A stretch of DNA of 64,000 bases from Fimbriimonadales bacterium (GTDB lineage: Bacteria; Armatimonadota; Fimbriimonadia; Fimbriimonadales; GBS-DC), in assembly GCA_025061985.1 (NCBI GenBank), contig JANXAW010000008.1, positions 22,786 to 86,785 of the forward strand, written 5' to 3'. The number at the start of each line of letters is the position of its first letter. Position 1 is the stretch's first letter. Under the pieces are notes generated by a model. It ran no database searches. It was not told where the DNA came from and saw only the letters and a program-made list of their open reading frames with translations. Shown piece by piece: positions 17,618 to 27,132 of this stretch. Both the position numbers and the translations under genes were made by a program.

Positions 17618-19648
17618 TCAGGCGACTGCGGCAAGTCGTTCTGTAGAGGAGTAGGAGCGCCGGATGAGATCCGACACGTCCAAAATTAGCGCGACTCGTC
17701 CGTCGCCCAAGATAGTCGCGCCTGCAAATCCGGGCACGCGCACGAAGTTCTCTTCGAGGCTTTTTAGCACTACTTGCTGCTGTCCCGCGATGCTATCGAC
17801 CAGCAATGCTAGTTGTCGCCCTTCCTGCTCCAGTACGACGATTAGACCGTTGCGGTGGTGCGTATCGGGCAGCCCCACGAATTGGCGCAGTCGCAGGAGC
17901 GGGATGAACGTGCCTCGCACGTTGACCATTTCGTAGCGGTCGAACAGTGCCGTATGCTGGAGGCTTTCGTACTCTAGGGCTTCTACAACGGCAGTGAGGG
18001 GCACGATGTAGTGCTCATCGGCGACTACCAGTCCCAGCCCGTCCATGATTGCGAGGGTCAGTGGTACGCGCAGCACGAAGCGTGTGCCCTCGCCTCGCTT
18101 GGAGTAGACGCTGATGCTACCGCCAAGGCTTTCCACGTTTCGCTTGACCACGTCCATGCCGACGCCGCGTCCTGAGAGGTCGCTTACTTGCTGGGCGGTT
18201 GAGAAGCCGGGTTGGAAGATGAACTCGTAGAGGGTCTCTTCTGGAGGGTAGTCGTGTTCGCTGATCCAGCCGAGTTGGATAGCTTTTTGGCGCACGCGCT
18301 CGGTGTCGATTCCTCTGCCGTCGTCGCTGACTTCGATGTAGATGCGCCCTTCAGACTGGTAGGCGCTGAGTTTGATGGTGCCTGTTTCGGGTTTGCCAAG
18401 CCGACGTCGCTCCTCGGGCGGTTCGATGCCGTGGTCTATGGCGTTGCGGATGAGGTGGGTCAGGGGGTCGCTGAGGGCTTCCAGCAGGGTGCGATCCAGT
18501 TCGGTTTCTTCGCCTTCCATCTCCAGATTTACTTTTTTGCCCAGTTTAGTAGCGGTGTCGCGCACCATCCGCGGGAAGCGGTTAAAGAGGTAGCCTACGG
18601 GCAGCAGTCGGATCGCCATTACGCGCTCGTGCAGTTCGCGAACATGGCGTTCCATTTGGGTGATGGCAGCGCGGATGCGCTCATCGGAGTGGGCGGTTGC
18701 TGCACTGCTAAGCATAGACTGGGCGATCACGATTTCGCTCACCAAGTTCATTAGGGCGTCGATTTTTTCGGTGGAGACTCGGATGCTTTGTGTTTCGCTC
18801 TTAGGGGCAGACGGGGCGACTAGGGCGGTAGTAGAGGGCGCGAGTGTCTCTGTGGCAACGGTGGGCGTGGAAGGTTGAATGGGTGCCTCGCGAGGTTGCT
18901 CGGCGGGCTCTTGGGACAGGGGTTCGATACGCACTTCTGCGCCTTCGGCGGCTAGCTCCAGCAAGGCGCGGGCGATTGCGGGCTCGAAGGCGGTCTCGTA
19001 GATAAGCTCCCAGCTGCCGTAGCACGCATCGGGTTTGAGCTGGGGCACGGGCGGAATCTGCTCACGGAAATAGCACTCTATGACTTGCCCATATTCGTTA
19101 AGCTCGCAGAGCAGTTGGAGGGGATCGTGTTCGGCACTCAGTGTGGGGGCGGGCTGATAGAAGACTCGGTAGCGTGGCATCTTGGAGGGCGGTTGTTGTG
19201 TGGCGTTAGCCTGAGGGGGTTTTGCCTTTGCTGCGTTAGAGGTGGGGGCTTCGGGTGCTGGAGTTATTGGCTGTCCGCTGGTGGCGGCTTGGATTTGCTG
19301 GAGCAAAGCATCGCAAGCGGGGTCACCTACATCGCCTTCGGTGCGCGTGCGTTCTAAGAGCGTCCGAATGAGGTCTACGGCTTGCAGTAGTAGTGTTGCT
19401 AGTTCGGGCGTTAGTGGGCGTTGTTCTTTGCGCAGCACCTCCATGGCGCTTTCCAGCCCGTGGGTGAATTTGCTTAGGTGGGTGAAGCCCATGGCGGCGC
19501 TGTTGCCCTTGAACGAGTGGGCGTAGCGAAATAGGGCGTTGACGGTTTCGGGGTTGGGTTCGCCTGTCTCTAACGCAAGGAGCACTTGCTCCATTCCTTC
19601 CAGCAGTTCGTTTGCCTCGTCGTAGAACAGTTGAATCAGGCTGTCCAT
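17618..19648 (-). CDS. cheA: Chemotaxis histidine kinase CheA
   Basis: A 676-residue hybrid kinase. The Hpt domain carries the phosphorylated His at residue 44 (AHSFKGNSAAMGF). A Pro/Ala-rich linker of about 250 residues follows, then the P3 dimerisation helix (STEKIDALMNLVSEIVIAQSML), the ATPase domain (LIRNAIDHGIEPPEERRRLGKP, DDGRGID, GRGVGMDVVK) and a C-terminal CheW-like domain. No CheY-binding P2 domain is recognisable in the linker, which instead has a short conserved-looking stretch at 150-230. The operon is STAS-cheA-cheW, suggesting control of motility or another cellular output. Confidence 0.96.
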   Translation of the reverse strand: MDSLIQLFYDEANELLEGMEQVLLALETGEPNPETVNALFRYAHSFKGNSAAMGFTHLSKFTHGLESAMEVLRKEQRPLTPELATLLLQAVDLIRTLLERTRTEGDVGDPACDALLQQIQAATSGQPITPAPEAPTSNAAKAKPPQANATQQPPSKMPRYRVFYQPAPTLSAEHDPLQLLCELNEYGQVIECYFREQIPPVPQLKPDACYGSWELIYETAFEPAIARALLELAAEGAEVRIEPLSQEPAEQPREAPIQPSTPTVATETLAPSTTALVAPSAPKSETQSIRVSTEKIDALMNLVSEIVIAQSMLSSAATAHSDERIRAAITQMERHVRELHERVMAIRLLPVGYLFNRFPRMVRDTATKLGKKVNLEMEGEETELDRTLLEALSDPLTHLIRNAIDHGIEPPEERRRLGKPETGTIKLSAYQSEGRIYIEVSDDGRGIDTERVRQKAIQLGWISEHDYPPEETLYEFIFQPGFSTAQQVSDLSGRGVGMDVVKRNVESLGGSISVYSKRGEGTRFVLRVPLTLAIMDGLGLVVADEHYIVPLTAVVEALEYESLQHTALFDRYEMVNVRGTFIPLLRLRQFVGLPDTHHRNGLIVVLEQEGRQLALLVDSIAGQQQVVLKSLEENFVRVPGFAGATILGDGRVALILDVSDLIRRSYSSTERLAAVA

Positions 19649-19666
19649 GGCTGTTTCCCTCGTTTT

Positions 19667-19966
19667 CTAAGGTTGTACGAGTGCATGCCATACGCCGAAG
19701 GTGCGCAGTTGCTGGTAGAGGTCTGGGCTTGGTTCGAGGCATTGGAGTGTGCAGCCGTGGTCTTCTAAGGTCTTGCGGAGGGCGATGAGCATTTGCACGC
19801 CGGCGAAGTGAATGCGGTTTAAGTTGCTCCATTCGAGGGTGGTGTCTTTTGGGTGCTGGGCGATGTGTTGGATGGCTTCCCAGAGCTGGGCGGTCTCTGA
19901 ATAGCCTATTTCGCCCGATAGAGTTAGCCTATGCGTTTTCTGGGTAGTTTTCAGCGTTGTTGGCAT
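19667..19966 (-). CDS. STAS-domain protein (anti-sigma antagonist-like)
   Basis: A 99-residue protein with a STAS fold: LTLSGEIGYSETAQLWEAIQ, then TLEWSNLNRIHFAGVQMLIALRKTL, where the usual phosphorylatable Ser/Thr position reads HFAG. It lacks the usual DSSGL sequence, so phospho-regulation is doubtful. Being first in an operon with cheA and cheW, it may act in the chemosensory complex. GGAGG precedes the ATG. Confidence 0.8.
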   Translation of the reverse strand: MPTTLKTTQKTHRLTLSGEIGYSETAQLWEAIQHIAQHPKDTTLEWSNLNRIHFAGVQMLIALRKTLEDHGCTLQCLEPSPDLYQQLRTFGVWHALVQP

Positions 19967-19980
19967 CGGGGGAGCCTCCT

Positions 19981-19995
19981 GCCGATATTATCGGC
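19981..19995. promoter_or_regulatory. Perfect palindrome over the che operon promoter
   Basis: GCCGATATTATCGGC is a 7-1-7 perfect inverted repeat. It contains the minus-strand -10 candidate TAATAT (19985-19990), 18 nt before the STAS ATG. Such a site could be an operator, though no regulator can be named. Confidence 0.5.
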
Positions 19996-20079
19996 GTGGA
20001 TGGTGAAATCTGCAGGGCTGGGTAGGCGATGGAGGGGGTGGGCTGCGAGCGTGTGTTTTGGGGTATACTACAGTGTGGT

Positions 20080-20151
20080 GCCGGCGTAGCTCAGCGGTAG
20101 AGCGGCCGCCTTGTAAGCGGAAGGTCGCCGGTTCGAATCCGGCCGCCGGCT
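20080..20151 (+). tRNA. tRNA-Thr (anticodon TGT)
   Basis: A complete cloverleaf: acceptor GCCGGCG/CGCCGGC, D arm with AGCGGTAGA, anticodon loop CTTGTAA, T arm GCCGG-TTCGAATC-CGGC. The CCA end is not encoded. A TATACT box at 20064-20069 gives a good promoter. One mismatch (G-A) closes the anticodon stem. Confidence 0.95.
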
Positions 20152-20164
20152 CGCTGATTTGCTT

Positions 20165-20614
20165 TTATCGTCCTGTGTGTCCGAACCCCCCTTCGCCGCG
20201 TGCTGTTGGGGGCAGCTCAGGCACTAGTTCCCATTCTACGCGTGCGACGGGGGCGACCACCAGTTGTGCGATCCGTTCTCCCCGCCGAATCACGAAGGGC
20301 TCTTGTCCCCAGTTGATGAGGATAACTTGGATTTCCCCGCGGTAGTCGCTGTCAATAGTGCCGGGGGCATTTAGCAAGCCGATGCCGTGACGAATGGCTA
20401 GGCCGCTGCGGGGGCGTACTTGGGCTTCGTAGCCTGGGGGTAGGGCGATGCGGATGCCTGTGGGCACAAGCGCGCGTTCGCCCGGCTGTAGGATAACTGG
20501 TTCTTTGACTGCCGCGTAAAGGTCAACCCCTGCCGCGCCTTCGGTTTGGTAGTGCGGCAGGGGCAGATCGGTTGCGTCAGGCTCTTGCGTGATGGCTACA
20601 CGCACTTTGTTCAT
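20165..20614 (-). CDS. dut: Deoxyuridine 5'-triphosphate nucleotidohydrolase (dUTPase)
   Basis: A 149-residue trimeric dUTPase that converts dUTP to dUMP, protecting DNA from uracil. The five motifs are visible: [33 protein letters not shown] and the C-terminal [10 protein letters not shown]. In the last motif His replaces the common Ser (GFGSTG), a variation seen in some members. ATG 20614 overlaps the stop of the histidine kinase gene (ATGA), so the two are coupled. Confidence 0.95.
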   Translation of the reverse strand: MNKVRVAITQEPDATDLPLPHYQTEGAAGVDLYAAVKEPVILQPGERALVPTGIRIALPPGYEAQVRPRSGLAIRHGIGLLNAPGTIDSDYRGEIQVILINWGQEPFVIRRGERIAQLVVAPVARVEWELVPELPPTARGEGGFGHTGR

Positions 20615-22332
20615 TTTTCTACTTGCTCTTTGCCTTCCTTCACGGCGGGGGGCACTTTGGGTAGGCGCACGTAGAAGGTGGAGCCGACGCCGACCTCGCT
20701 TTCTACCCAAATCTGTCCGCCGTGAATCACTTCTACCAAGTGTTTCACTAGGTACAGCCCCAGTCCTGTGCCGTACTGCTTGCGCGTGTCGGTGTTGTCC
20801 ACGCGGTGGAACTTCTCAAACACCTTGGTGAGGTGTTCTTTGGGGATACCGATGCCTTGGTCGGAGACATAGAAGATGATGTGGTCGGGATCTTCTTCCC
20901 AGGCTTTCACGCGGATTTCGCCGCCGTTTGGCGAGTATTTGATGGCGTTGTTGAGCAAGTTGGTAAGGATTTGATCCAGTTTGTCTTCGTCGGCAATAAT
21001 TTTGGGTAGGTTTTCTGGCACATCGTGGATGATGGTGTGTTTGTTGGTTGCCTGGCGATGGATCATGACTATCTTCTTGGAGAGGGTGTAGAAGTCGACC
21101 AGTTTGTAGACGGGCTTGAGCGACTCGCCCGCCTCAATGCGTGCGATGTTGAGTAGGTCGTTGATGAGGCGGGTGAGGCGATCGGTTTCTTGGTCAATGA
21201 TGGAGTAGAACTCGCGTCGTTCTTCGGGGGTGAAGGCGTCTTCGGAGTCCATTAGGAGGGTGGAGATGAAGCCTTTGATAGCGGTAAGGGGTGTGCGCAG
21301 TTCGTGGGAAACGGTTGCTACGAAGGCGGATTTCATTCGCTCTAGGTTGCGGATCTCAGTGATATCGTTGAAGATCATCACCGTGCCCATCGGCTTTTGG
21401 TCTTCGCCGCGCACGATGGCGTTTTGCACTTGGTAGATGTGTTCTTTGCCGTCTAGTTGGACGGTGATTTCCACGAGGTCGCCTTCTTTTTCTTCCTCGA
21501 GGGCGGTGCGGATCATGCCACTGATGACCTCGTTGGTGATGACTTCTGTGTAGTGCTTGCCGAGTACGTCAGGACCCAAGCCGAACACGCGCCGTGCGGC
21601 GGCATTCATTTGGTTGATGCGCCCGCTCTGGTGTACTAGGATTAGCCCTGCTCGCAGGCTCTCAATGGTGTGTACCAGTTCTTCTTTCTCTTCCAAGATG
21701 GCTTGGTAGAGGCGCATGCCTGCGATGACGGCGGCGGCGTTGCGTGCCATTCGCTCCAGCAGGCGCACGTCTTCGTCGATGAAGTTGCCTCCTCGTTGCT
21801 TGTTGAAGGCATGCAGAACGCCGATGGTTTGGCGCTCGACGACGCGGTTTTCCTCGTCGCGTTTTTCTAAGATGAGGGGTACGCACACGAGGTTGCGGAT
21901 ATGTAGCATTGCCACCAGTTCTTTAGCGGTGCGGGGATCGGTGACGGCATCGTGGACGATCACGGGTTTGCCTTCGCGAAATACCTCGCCTGAAACGCCT
22001 TGTGTAGCGCGGATGCGCAGCAGGCGGATTTCATCGTCGGTTAGTCCGTAAGCAGGGGGGTAGGCGCGCAGTTCGCCCTCTTCGGGGTCGTAGAGCATAA
22101 ACACGACCTTTTCCGCCTGCAAGATGGCGCCGATTTGCTTGACCAGCCTTCTGAGTGTGGCTTCGTAGTTGGCGGGGCTGGCGACTTCAGTAGCGATTAC
22201 TTCAGGGGCTTTTGTTGCGCCGTTGCGCGGCTGGCTCTCCAGCTCGCGGATGCGCTGGAGCGCCCGCTCGTATTCAGTCTTTACTCGGCTATACTCCTTC
22301 CATAACTCGCGGTAGGCTTGCTCCCAGTTCAT
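20611..22332 (-). CDS. Cytoplasmic GAF-PAS sensor histidine kinase
   Basis: A 573-residue kinase without membrane segments. A short coiled coil (about 1-40) precedes a GAF domain (60-215), a PAS domain (220-335) and HisKA with the phospho-acceptor [14 protein letters not shown] near 350, then the ATPase domain ([28 protein letters not shown]). It probably senses a soluble signal. No response regulator is adjacent. A TATAAT on the minus strand at 22384-22389 gives a leader of about 45 nt. Confidence 0.93.
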   Translation of the reverse strand: MNWEQAYRELWKEYSRVKTEYERALQRIRELESQPRNGATKAPEVIATEVASPANYEATLRRLVKQIGAILQAEKVVFMLYDPEEGELRAYPPAYGLTDDEIRLLRIRATQGVSGEVFREGKPVIVHDAVTDPRTAKELVAMLHIRNLVCVPLILEKRDEENRVVERQTIGVLHAFNKQRGGNFIDEDVRLLERMARNAAAVIAGMRLYQAILEEKEELVHTIESLRAGLILVHQSGRINQMNAAARRVFGLGPDVLGKHYTEVITNEVISGMIRTALEEEKEGDLVEITVQLDGKEHIYQVQNAIVRGEDQKPMGTVMIFNDITEIRNLERMKSAFVATVSHELRTPLTAIKGFISTLLMDSEDAFTPEERREFYSIIDQETDRLTRLINDLLNIARIEAGESLKPVYKLVDFYTLSKKIVMIHRQATNKHTIIHDVPENLPKIIADEDKLDQILTNLLNNAIKYSPNGGEIRVKAWEEDPDHIIFYVSDQGIGIPKEHLTKVFEKFHRVDNTDTRKQYGTGLGLYLVKHLVEVIHGGQIWVESEVGVGSTFYVRLPKVPPAVKEGKEQVEK

Positions 22333-22426
22333 TGCTCGTACTCCTCACCACAATCGGGAATGAGTGCTCTAATAGGTATGGCAATTATAGCACACGGAAG
22401 GTTCCCGGGCAGAGCTGCGAATTCCC

Positions 22427-23227
22427 TTAGGGTTTAGACGGTGGTGCGGGTGCGTTGTCGCGCATTGTGGTGTCCAGTAGCGGTCGGATCAGTTCCATGG
22501 GGATGGGGAAGACCACGGTGGAGTTACGTTCGCTGGAGATTTCGGAAAGCGTTTGTAGGTAGCGCAGTTGCAAGGCGGCGGGCTGTTGTGCAATCATTTG
22601 TGCTGCTTGCACGAGTTTTTCGGCGGCTTGGTATTCGCCTTCGGCAGCGATGATTTTGGCGCGTCGCTCGCGCTCGCTTTCTGCTTGGCGTGCTAGTGCC
22701 CGCTTCATCTCCTCTGGCAATACCACATCACGAATTTCCACACTTGTCACCTTCACACCAAATGACTCGGTCTGTTCGTCGATGATGCGCTGGAGTTGCT
22801 GATTGATTTTGTCGCGCCGTGCTAGTAGGTCGTCCAGTTCTACCTGACCGATGACGCTTCGGAGGGTGGTTTGGGCAATCAGGCTTGCTGTTTGGATGTA
22901 ATCGGTGATTTGCACCACGGCGTCTTTAGGGTCCATTACGCGGAACAGCACTACGGCGTCCACGCTTACTGACACGTTATCGCGGGTGATCGCCTCTTGA
23001 CGAGGCACGTTCATCGTTACGATGCGGGTGTCTACAATTCGCGCGGTGTCAATGATGGGGATCAAGAAGATTAGCCCGGGCCCTTTGACGGCTTGGAAGC
23101 GTCCTAATCGTAGGATGACGGCTCGCTCCCACTCAGGGAGCACGCGCAGCGAAGCTCGCAACAGGATAATCAGGAACAGTATCAGCGCGATTGTTGTGGT
23201 TGAGAATGGGTTGTCTAGGAAGTTCAT
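22427..23227 (-). CDS. SPFH/Band 7 protein (slipin, stomatin-like)
   Basis: A 266-residue protein with one N-terminal membrane hairpin ([20 protein letters not shown]), the SPFH domain ([26 protein letters not shown]) and a charged coiled coil. Slipins form membrane microdomains and often pair with an NfeD protease partner; no such gene is adjacent here. ATG 23227 follows GGGAGGA. It ends in a Pro-rich tail. Confidence 0.92.
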   Translation of the reverse strand: MNFLDNPFSTTTIALILFLIILLRASLRVLPEWERAVILRLGRFQAVKGPGLIFLIPIIDTARIVDTRIVTMNVPRQEAITRDNVSVSVDAVVLFRVMDPKDAVVQITDYIQTASLIAQTTLRSVIGQVELDDLLARRDKINQQLQRIIDEQTESFGVKVTSVEIRDVVLPEEMKRALARQAESERERRAKIIAAEGEYQAAEKLVQAAQMIAQQPAALQLRYLQTLSEISSERNSTVVFPIPMELIRPLLDTTMRDNAPAPPSKP

Positions 23228-23261
23228 TGTCTCGTCCTCCCTCGACTCAAGTATACCTTGC

Positions 23262-24545
23262 TTAGTGGGGGAGCCACTGCAGTAGGCGTTGGACGCAGCG
23301 TTGGGCGGCGCCTTGGTGTTTTTGGACGAGTTCAGTCGCGCGTTGGGCGATTTGCTCGCGCAGCTTGGGGTCGTGCAGTAGGCGTAGGATGCCTTCTGCC
23401 AGTTGCTCGGCGGTTTGTACTTCAAAGCCCACCCCTGCGGCTTTGGCTAAGTGGGCGATGTCGCGGAAGTTGTGCGTGTGGGGCCCGAAGAACACGGGTT
23501 TGCCGTGCGCTAAGGGTTGGAATAGGTTTTGCCCGCCCAAGGGAGCGAACGCGCCGCCTACTACTGCCACATCTGCTACACTGTAAAGGCTTGCCAGTTC
23601 CCCGAAAGTGTCCACGATGACCACTTGGGTGTGCTGACCTTCGGGTAGAGGTAGGGCACTGCGACGGTAGGGATGTAAGCTGTGCGCTTGGAGGAGCTGC
23701 TCTAGCTCGCCTACGCGCTCTAAGTGGCGCGGCGCGATCACCAAGCAAGTATCAGGCAAGGCACGCAGGATTTGCTGGTAGGCATTAATGATAAGTTGCT
23801 CCTCTTCTGGAGCGCGTGTACTGCCAACGACGATCACTGGTGCGTTTTTTGGGAGCGACAGGATGTGGCGCCACTCTTCTGCGCTTCGGTTTACGGCGCT
23901 TAGAGCTTGGTCAAACTTAGTGTTGCCGCATACCTCGATTCGCGCGGGCGAGGCGCCCAAGGCGATGAATCGCGCTGCGTCGGTGGGCGACTGGGCGCAG
24001 ATAAAATCCACTTGGCGCAGCATGTGGGCATACAGGGCGCGCAGTTTGGGGGCGCGGCGGGCGGTGCGGTCGCTGATGCGTCCGTTCATGATCATGATGC
24101 GTCCCCCACGGCGCTTCTGCTCGGCTATTAGGTTTAGCCACAGCTCGGTCTCAAACAGAACCAGCAGCTGAGGTTGGATGCGTGCAAGGGTGCGTCGCAC
24201 GGCAAACGGCACATCGAGGGGGGAGTAGATCAGGTAATCCACGTTATCGCGCAGGGTGCTTTGTGCCGTTTGCTGTCCGGTGGGGGTGGTGGTGCTGAAC
24301 ACCAGTTCGTAGTGGGGTAGTTGTTGGCGCAGCAGTTTGACGACGGGCTGTGCTGCGAGCGTTTCGCCGACCGAAACGCAGTGGATCCAAATCCGTGGCT
24401 TGCTTGAGGGTGGGGGCACAGGGATGAAGCCGAACCGCTCGTGCCAGCGCTCGCGCCAGTTGCCAAGCAGCACGCGCTGCGCCACGTAGGTCATCCATAG
24501 GGGCGCACTTAGTACCAACCCCAGGTTGTACAATGCTCGAATCAT
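23262..24545 (-). CDS. waaA: 3-deoxy-D-manno-octulosonic acid transferase (Kdo transferase)
   Basis: A 427-residue membrane-associated GT30 glycosyltransferase that adds Kdo to lipid A precursor, using CMP-Kdo. The N-terminal anchor, the substrate-domain stretch [17 protein letters not shown] and the nucleotide-binding part with [28 protein letters not shown] are typical. Its presence indicates an outer membrane with lipopolysaccharide. The ATG overlaps the stop of the DUF374 acyltransferase gene (TAATG). Confidence 0.95.
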   Translation of the reverse strand: MIRALYNLGLVLSAPLWMTYVAQRVLLGNWRERWHERFGFIPVPPPSSKPRIWIHCVSVGETLAAQPVVKLLRQQLPHYELVFSTTTPTGQQTAQSTLRDNVDYLIYSPLDVPFAVRRTLARIQPQLLVLFETELWLNLIAEQKRRGGRIMIMNGRISDRTARRAPKLRALYAHMLRQVDFICAQSPTDAARFIALGASPARIEVCGNTKFDQALSAVNRSAEEWRHILSLPKNAPVIVVGSTRAPEEEQLIINAYQQILRALPDTCLVIAPRHLERVGELEQLLQAHSLHPYRRSALPLPEGQHTQVVIVDTFGELASLYSVADVAVVGGAFAPLGGQNLFQPLAHGKPVFFGPHTHNFRDIAHLAKAAGVGFEVQTAEQLAEGILRLLHDPKLREQIAQRATELVQKHQGAAQRCVQRLLQWLPH

Positions 24546-25216
24546 TAGGTACGCCCTCGCACGATTGCCTCGGCACGCGCTTCCAGCGCGTTGATGGCTG
24601 CTTCTAATTGCTCGGCAAGGCGCGCGAAGTCGTCTTTGTCAGCCTCGGTAGGAACCCACACTGGCTCTCCAATCAGAAACGCTCCGCGTGCAAACGGTAA
24701 GGGGATCAGATAGCGGTCCCATGTGGGTAGTAGAATGCGCGGGTAGGCGCTGATTCCTGCGGGGTAGATGGGGGCGTTCGCTTTTTGAGCGATTAGCAGC
24801 GCGCCGGGCTGAAATTTCCTGCTGGGGCCGCGTGGTCCATCAGGGGTGAAGGCTAGGATGGCGCCCTTTTTCACTTCGCGTGCTGCTTCTAAAGCGGCGC
24901 GTACGCCGCCTCGACTGGTGGAGCCGCGCAGTGTGCGGAAGCCGAGGCGTGTGAAGATTTCGTTTTGGATGTCGCCGTCGCGCGAAAGCGAAATCATTGC
25001 CAGAATGCCCATCCCTCGCATGAAGTTTGCGGGGATCAACGTACGCCCGTGCCATGAGACCATTACTGCGCCTGTGCCTGCGCGCCGATGGGCCTCGATT
25101 TGCTCCCAGCCCTCCACATAGAGGCGGATTGTGCTGCCGATTGTGCGCACCAATAGGTACCCCAGCGCGCCTAGCCGACGCGCCCGACGCTTATCTTGTT
25201 CCGAACGCTCTACCAC
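24545..25216 (-). CDS. DUF374 lysophospholipid acyltransferase-like protein
   Basis: A 223-residue protein of the DUF374 family, related to glycerol-phosphate/lipid A acyltransferases. The SWHGRTLIP motif carries the catalytic-type His and a GRTL tail, followed by FTPDGPRGPSRKFQPG. It is coupled to the Kdo transferase, suggesting a role in outer-membrane lipid assembly. GTG 25216 lies 11 nt after a TATAAT box, so the leader is very short. Confidence 0.85.
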   Translation of the reverse strand: MVERSEQDKRRARRLGALGYLLVRTIGSTIRLYVEGWEQIEAHRRAGTGAVMVSWHGRTLIPANFMRGMGILAMISLSRDGDIQNEIFTRLGFRTLRGSTSRGGVRAALEAAREVKKGAILAFTPDGPRGPSRKFQPGALLIAQKANAPIYPAGISAYPRILLPTWDRYLIPLPFARGAFLIGEPVWVPTEADKDDFARLAEQLEAAINALEARAEAIVRGRT

Positions 25217-25260
25217 TGCGGTAAGGGATTATACCGAGTGGGGTGCTTTTAGCGATGAGG

Positions 25261-25266
25261 TATCCT
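25261..25266 (+). promoter_or_regulatory. -10 box (TATCCT) for the leaderless SDR gene
   Basis: TATCCT ends 7 nt before ATG 25274, the same arrangement as at the methyltransferase gene 8943. No ribosome binding site is present. Confidence 0.55.
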
Positions 25267-25273
25267 AACCGCT

Positions 25274-26119
25274 ATGCATGCAGAAGCGCCGCTTGTTGGG
25301 CGTGTGGCAATCGTTACGGGTGCAAGTCGCGGGATTGGGCGCGCGATTGCGCTTAAGCTGGCAAAAGAAGGCGCTGCAGTGGTGATTGCTGCGAAGACCG
25401 CCGAACCGGACCCTCGCTTGCCAGGTACTATCTACACGGTAGCGGAGGAGGTGCAGGCGTTGGGCGGGCGCGCTTTGCCGTTGCGAGTGGATGTGCGCGA
25501 CGAAAGCGCGCTCCAAATGATGGTGGAGAAGACCATTGAGACCTTCGGGCGGATAGACATCCTTGTGAACAACGCGGGCGCGCTTTGGTGGTACCCTGTG
25601 CTGGAGACGCCTCCTAAACGCTTCGACTTAGTGATGCAGGTAAACTTGCGCGCGGCGTTTATTGCTTCGCACCTCGTGTTGCCTTATATGATCGCCCAGC
25701 GTTGGGGGCATATCCTCAATATGTCGCCGCCGATAGACCTGCGGGTGCTGCCTGGCAAGGTCGCATATATGATTTCCAAGTTTGGCATGACGATGCTGGC
25801 GCTGGGGTTGGCGGAGGAAGTGCGTGAGCATAATGTGGCGGTGAATGCCCTTTGGCCGCGCACGCTGATCGAAAGCCAGGCGACTATCGCATGGGGGTTG
25901 GGTACTCCCAAACAGTGGCGCAAAGCCGATATTATGGCGGATGCGGTGTACGAGATCGTGCGGCGGGAGCCACACACCTGCACGGGTAATGTGTTTATTG
26001 ACGAGGAGGTATTGCGTGAGGCAGGGGTCACGGATTTCTCTGTTTACAACTGTACGCCAGATGGCGAGCCGATGGAGATTGTGTGGGAGGGGGTACGGGC
26101 GGGCAAGCGTGAAACGTGA
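25274..26119 (+). CDS. Short-chain dehydrogenase/reductase (HSDL2-like)
   Basis: A 281-residue SDR. The Rossmann motif TGASRGIG is at about 16-23, the NNAG motif follows RIDILVNNAGAL, and the YxxxK site is in AYMISKFGM. The active-site Ser lies in NMSPPID. The sequence most resembles hydroxysteroid dehydrogenase-like 2 proteins, whose substrates in bacteria are not known. It diverges from the lipid acyltransferase gene. Confidence 0.88.
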   Translation: MHAEAPLVGRVAIVTGASRGIGRAIALKLAKEGAAVVIAAKTAEPDPRLPGTIYTVAEEVQALGGRALPLRVDVRDESALQMMVEKTIETFGRIDILVNNAGALWWYPVLETPPKRFDLVMQVNLRAAFIASHLVLPYMIAQRWGHILNMSPPIDLRVLPGKVAYMISKFGMTMLALGLAEEVREHNVAVNALWPRTLIESQATIAWGLGTPKQWRKADIMADAVYEIVRREPHTCTGNVFIDEEVLREAGVTDFSVYNCTPDGEPMEIVWEGVRAGKRET

Positions 26120-26262
26120 TGCCTGCCTGTGCCTACCCCCTGATTTGACCCAAATTGTGCCTATTCCCCCGCAGATTTAGCAGGAATCTGGGGCAGTATC
26201 TGGTATAGAATAGGCAGACGCAGGCATAGGTGTCTGCGAATCTGGGCAGAGGAGGGAGGCAT

Positions 26263-26454
26263 ATGCAGTTCTACAGCGTGAAGGAGCGTCGCATGGTAGA
26301 GGTGCCCGACGACCAAGTCAAGCCGGTCAAGTATGAGCGCACGACGAAGTCGGGTGCTAAGCAGGTGCGCTATGCTCTCAAAGCCGAGTACAACGGGCAG
26401 AAGCTCACCAAGTTCGTTGACGAGGCGACCTACAAGAAGTTCGGCGGTAAGTGA
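26263..26454 (+). CDS. Small basic protein of unknown function
   Basis: A 63-residue protein rich in Lys and Arg (MQFYSVKERRMVEVP...SGAKQVRYALKAEYNGQKLTKFVDEATYKKFGGK). A predicted mix of strands with a final helix would fit a nucleic-acid or ribosome-associated role, but I do not recognise the family. GGAGGGA at 26251-26257 supports the ATG. The leader contains a GCAGAC/GTCTGC hairpin. A second hairpin follows the stop. Confidence 0.75.
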   Translation: MQFYSVKERRMVEVPDDQVKPVKYERTTKSGAKQVRYALKAEYNGQKLTKFVDEATYKKFGGK

Positions 26455-26465
26455 GGCATAGCGCG

Positions 26466-26507
26466 GGGAGTCCTTACCTCGCCAGCCGATGGGCGAGGGG
26501 GGACTCC
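26466..26507 (+). terminator. Extended hairpin after the small basic gene
   Basis: Outer arms GGGAGTCC and GGACTCC enclose inner arms CTCGCC and GGGCGAG. No T-run follows, so it may be a terminator or an RNA processing site. Confidence 0.4.
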
Positions 26508-26535
26508 TGCTTGTAGGCGTTACGTTCCCGCAGGG

Positions 26536-26541
26536 TACACT
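26536..26541 (+). promoter_or_regulatory. -10 box (TACACT) for the HPRT gene
   Basis: TACACT ends 1 nt before ATG 26543 but 7 nt before GTG 26549. The spacing used elsewhere in this window favours GTG 26549 as the real, leaderless start. Confidence 0.5.
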
Positions 26542-26548
26542 TATGGCT

Positions 26549-27127
26549 GTGGAAGCGGCGACGCGAGTTGAGCCAGCGTTGCCTCCGATCATTCAGCGCG
26601 TTTGGCTTGATGAGCGCAAAATTAGGCGCGCGGTACGGCGCATCGCGAGACAGATTGACCGAGACTACGCGGGATTGATGCCCCACCTGGTGACGATTAT
26701 GAAGGGTGGGCTGTTTTTCCTTACCGATCTTGCCCGGGCGCTTACTATCCCTCACACGCTTGACTTTTTAGCCATCACCAGCTATAACACCACATCCACC
26801 TCGGGCGAGGTCCGCATCACTAAGGATTTGGATGAACCGATCGCAGGCAGGCATGTGATTATCGTGGAAGACATTTTGGATACGGGGCTGACCCTTGCTT
26901 ATATTTACAAGAACTTGGAACGGCGTAGGCCTGCCAGCCTCAAGGTCTGTGTGTTCCTAGACCGCCCTTACCGACGGCTGATCGATATCCCTATTGCTTA
27001 CAAGGGTTTCGACGCTCCCGATGAGTTCTTGGTAGGGTATGGGTTGGATTGGCGTCAGCAGTACCGAAGCCTGCCGTACATTGGCATTGTTAAGCCAGAG
27101 GTGCTCCGCGCGGAAGCGCAGGGTTGA
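26549..27127 (+). CDS. hpt: Hypoxanthine phosphoribosyltransferase
   Basis: A 192-residue purine salvage enzyme making IMP or GMP from PRPP. The PRPP-binding motif VIIVEDILDTGLTL is at about 108-121, and the N-terminal ILKGG-type loop appears as TIMKGGLFFLTDL. The GTG at 26549 is chosen by its -10 box 7 nt upstream; an ATG two codons earlier (26543) is alternative. The stop overlaps a TTG that could start the next gene. Confidence 0.93.
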   Translation: MEAATRVEPALPPIIQRVWLDERKIRRAVRRIARQIDRDYAGLMPHLVTIMKGGLFFLTDLARALTIPHTLDFLAITSYNTTSTSGEVRITKDLDEPIAGRHVIIVEDILDTGLTLAYIYKNLERRRPASLKVCVFLDRPYRRLIDIPIAYKGFDAPDEFLVGYGLDWRQQYRSLPYIGIVKPEVLRAEAQG

Positions 27128-27132
27128 AGCGC

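Noticed and set aside
26466..26507. Hairpin as a riboswitch for hpt
   Set aside because: The hpt -10 box lies downstream of the hairpin, so the hairpin is not in the hpt transcript.
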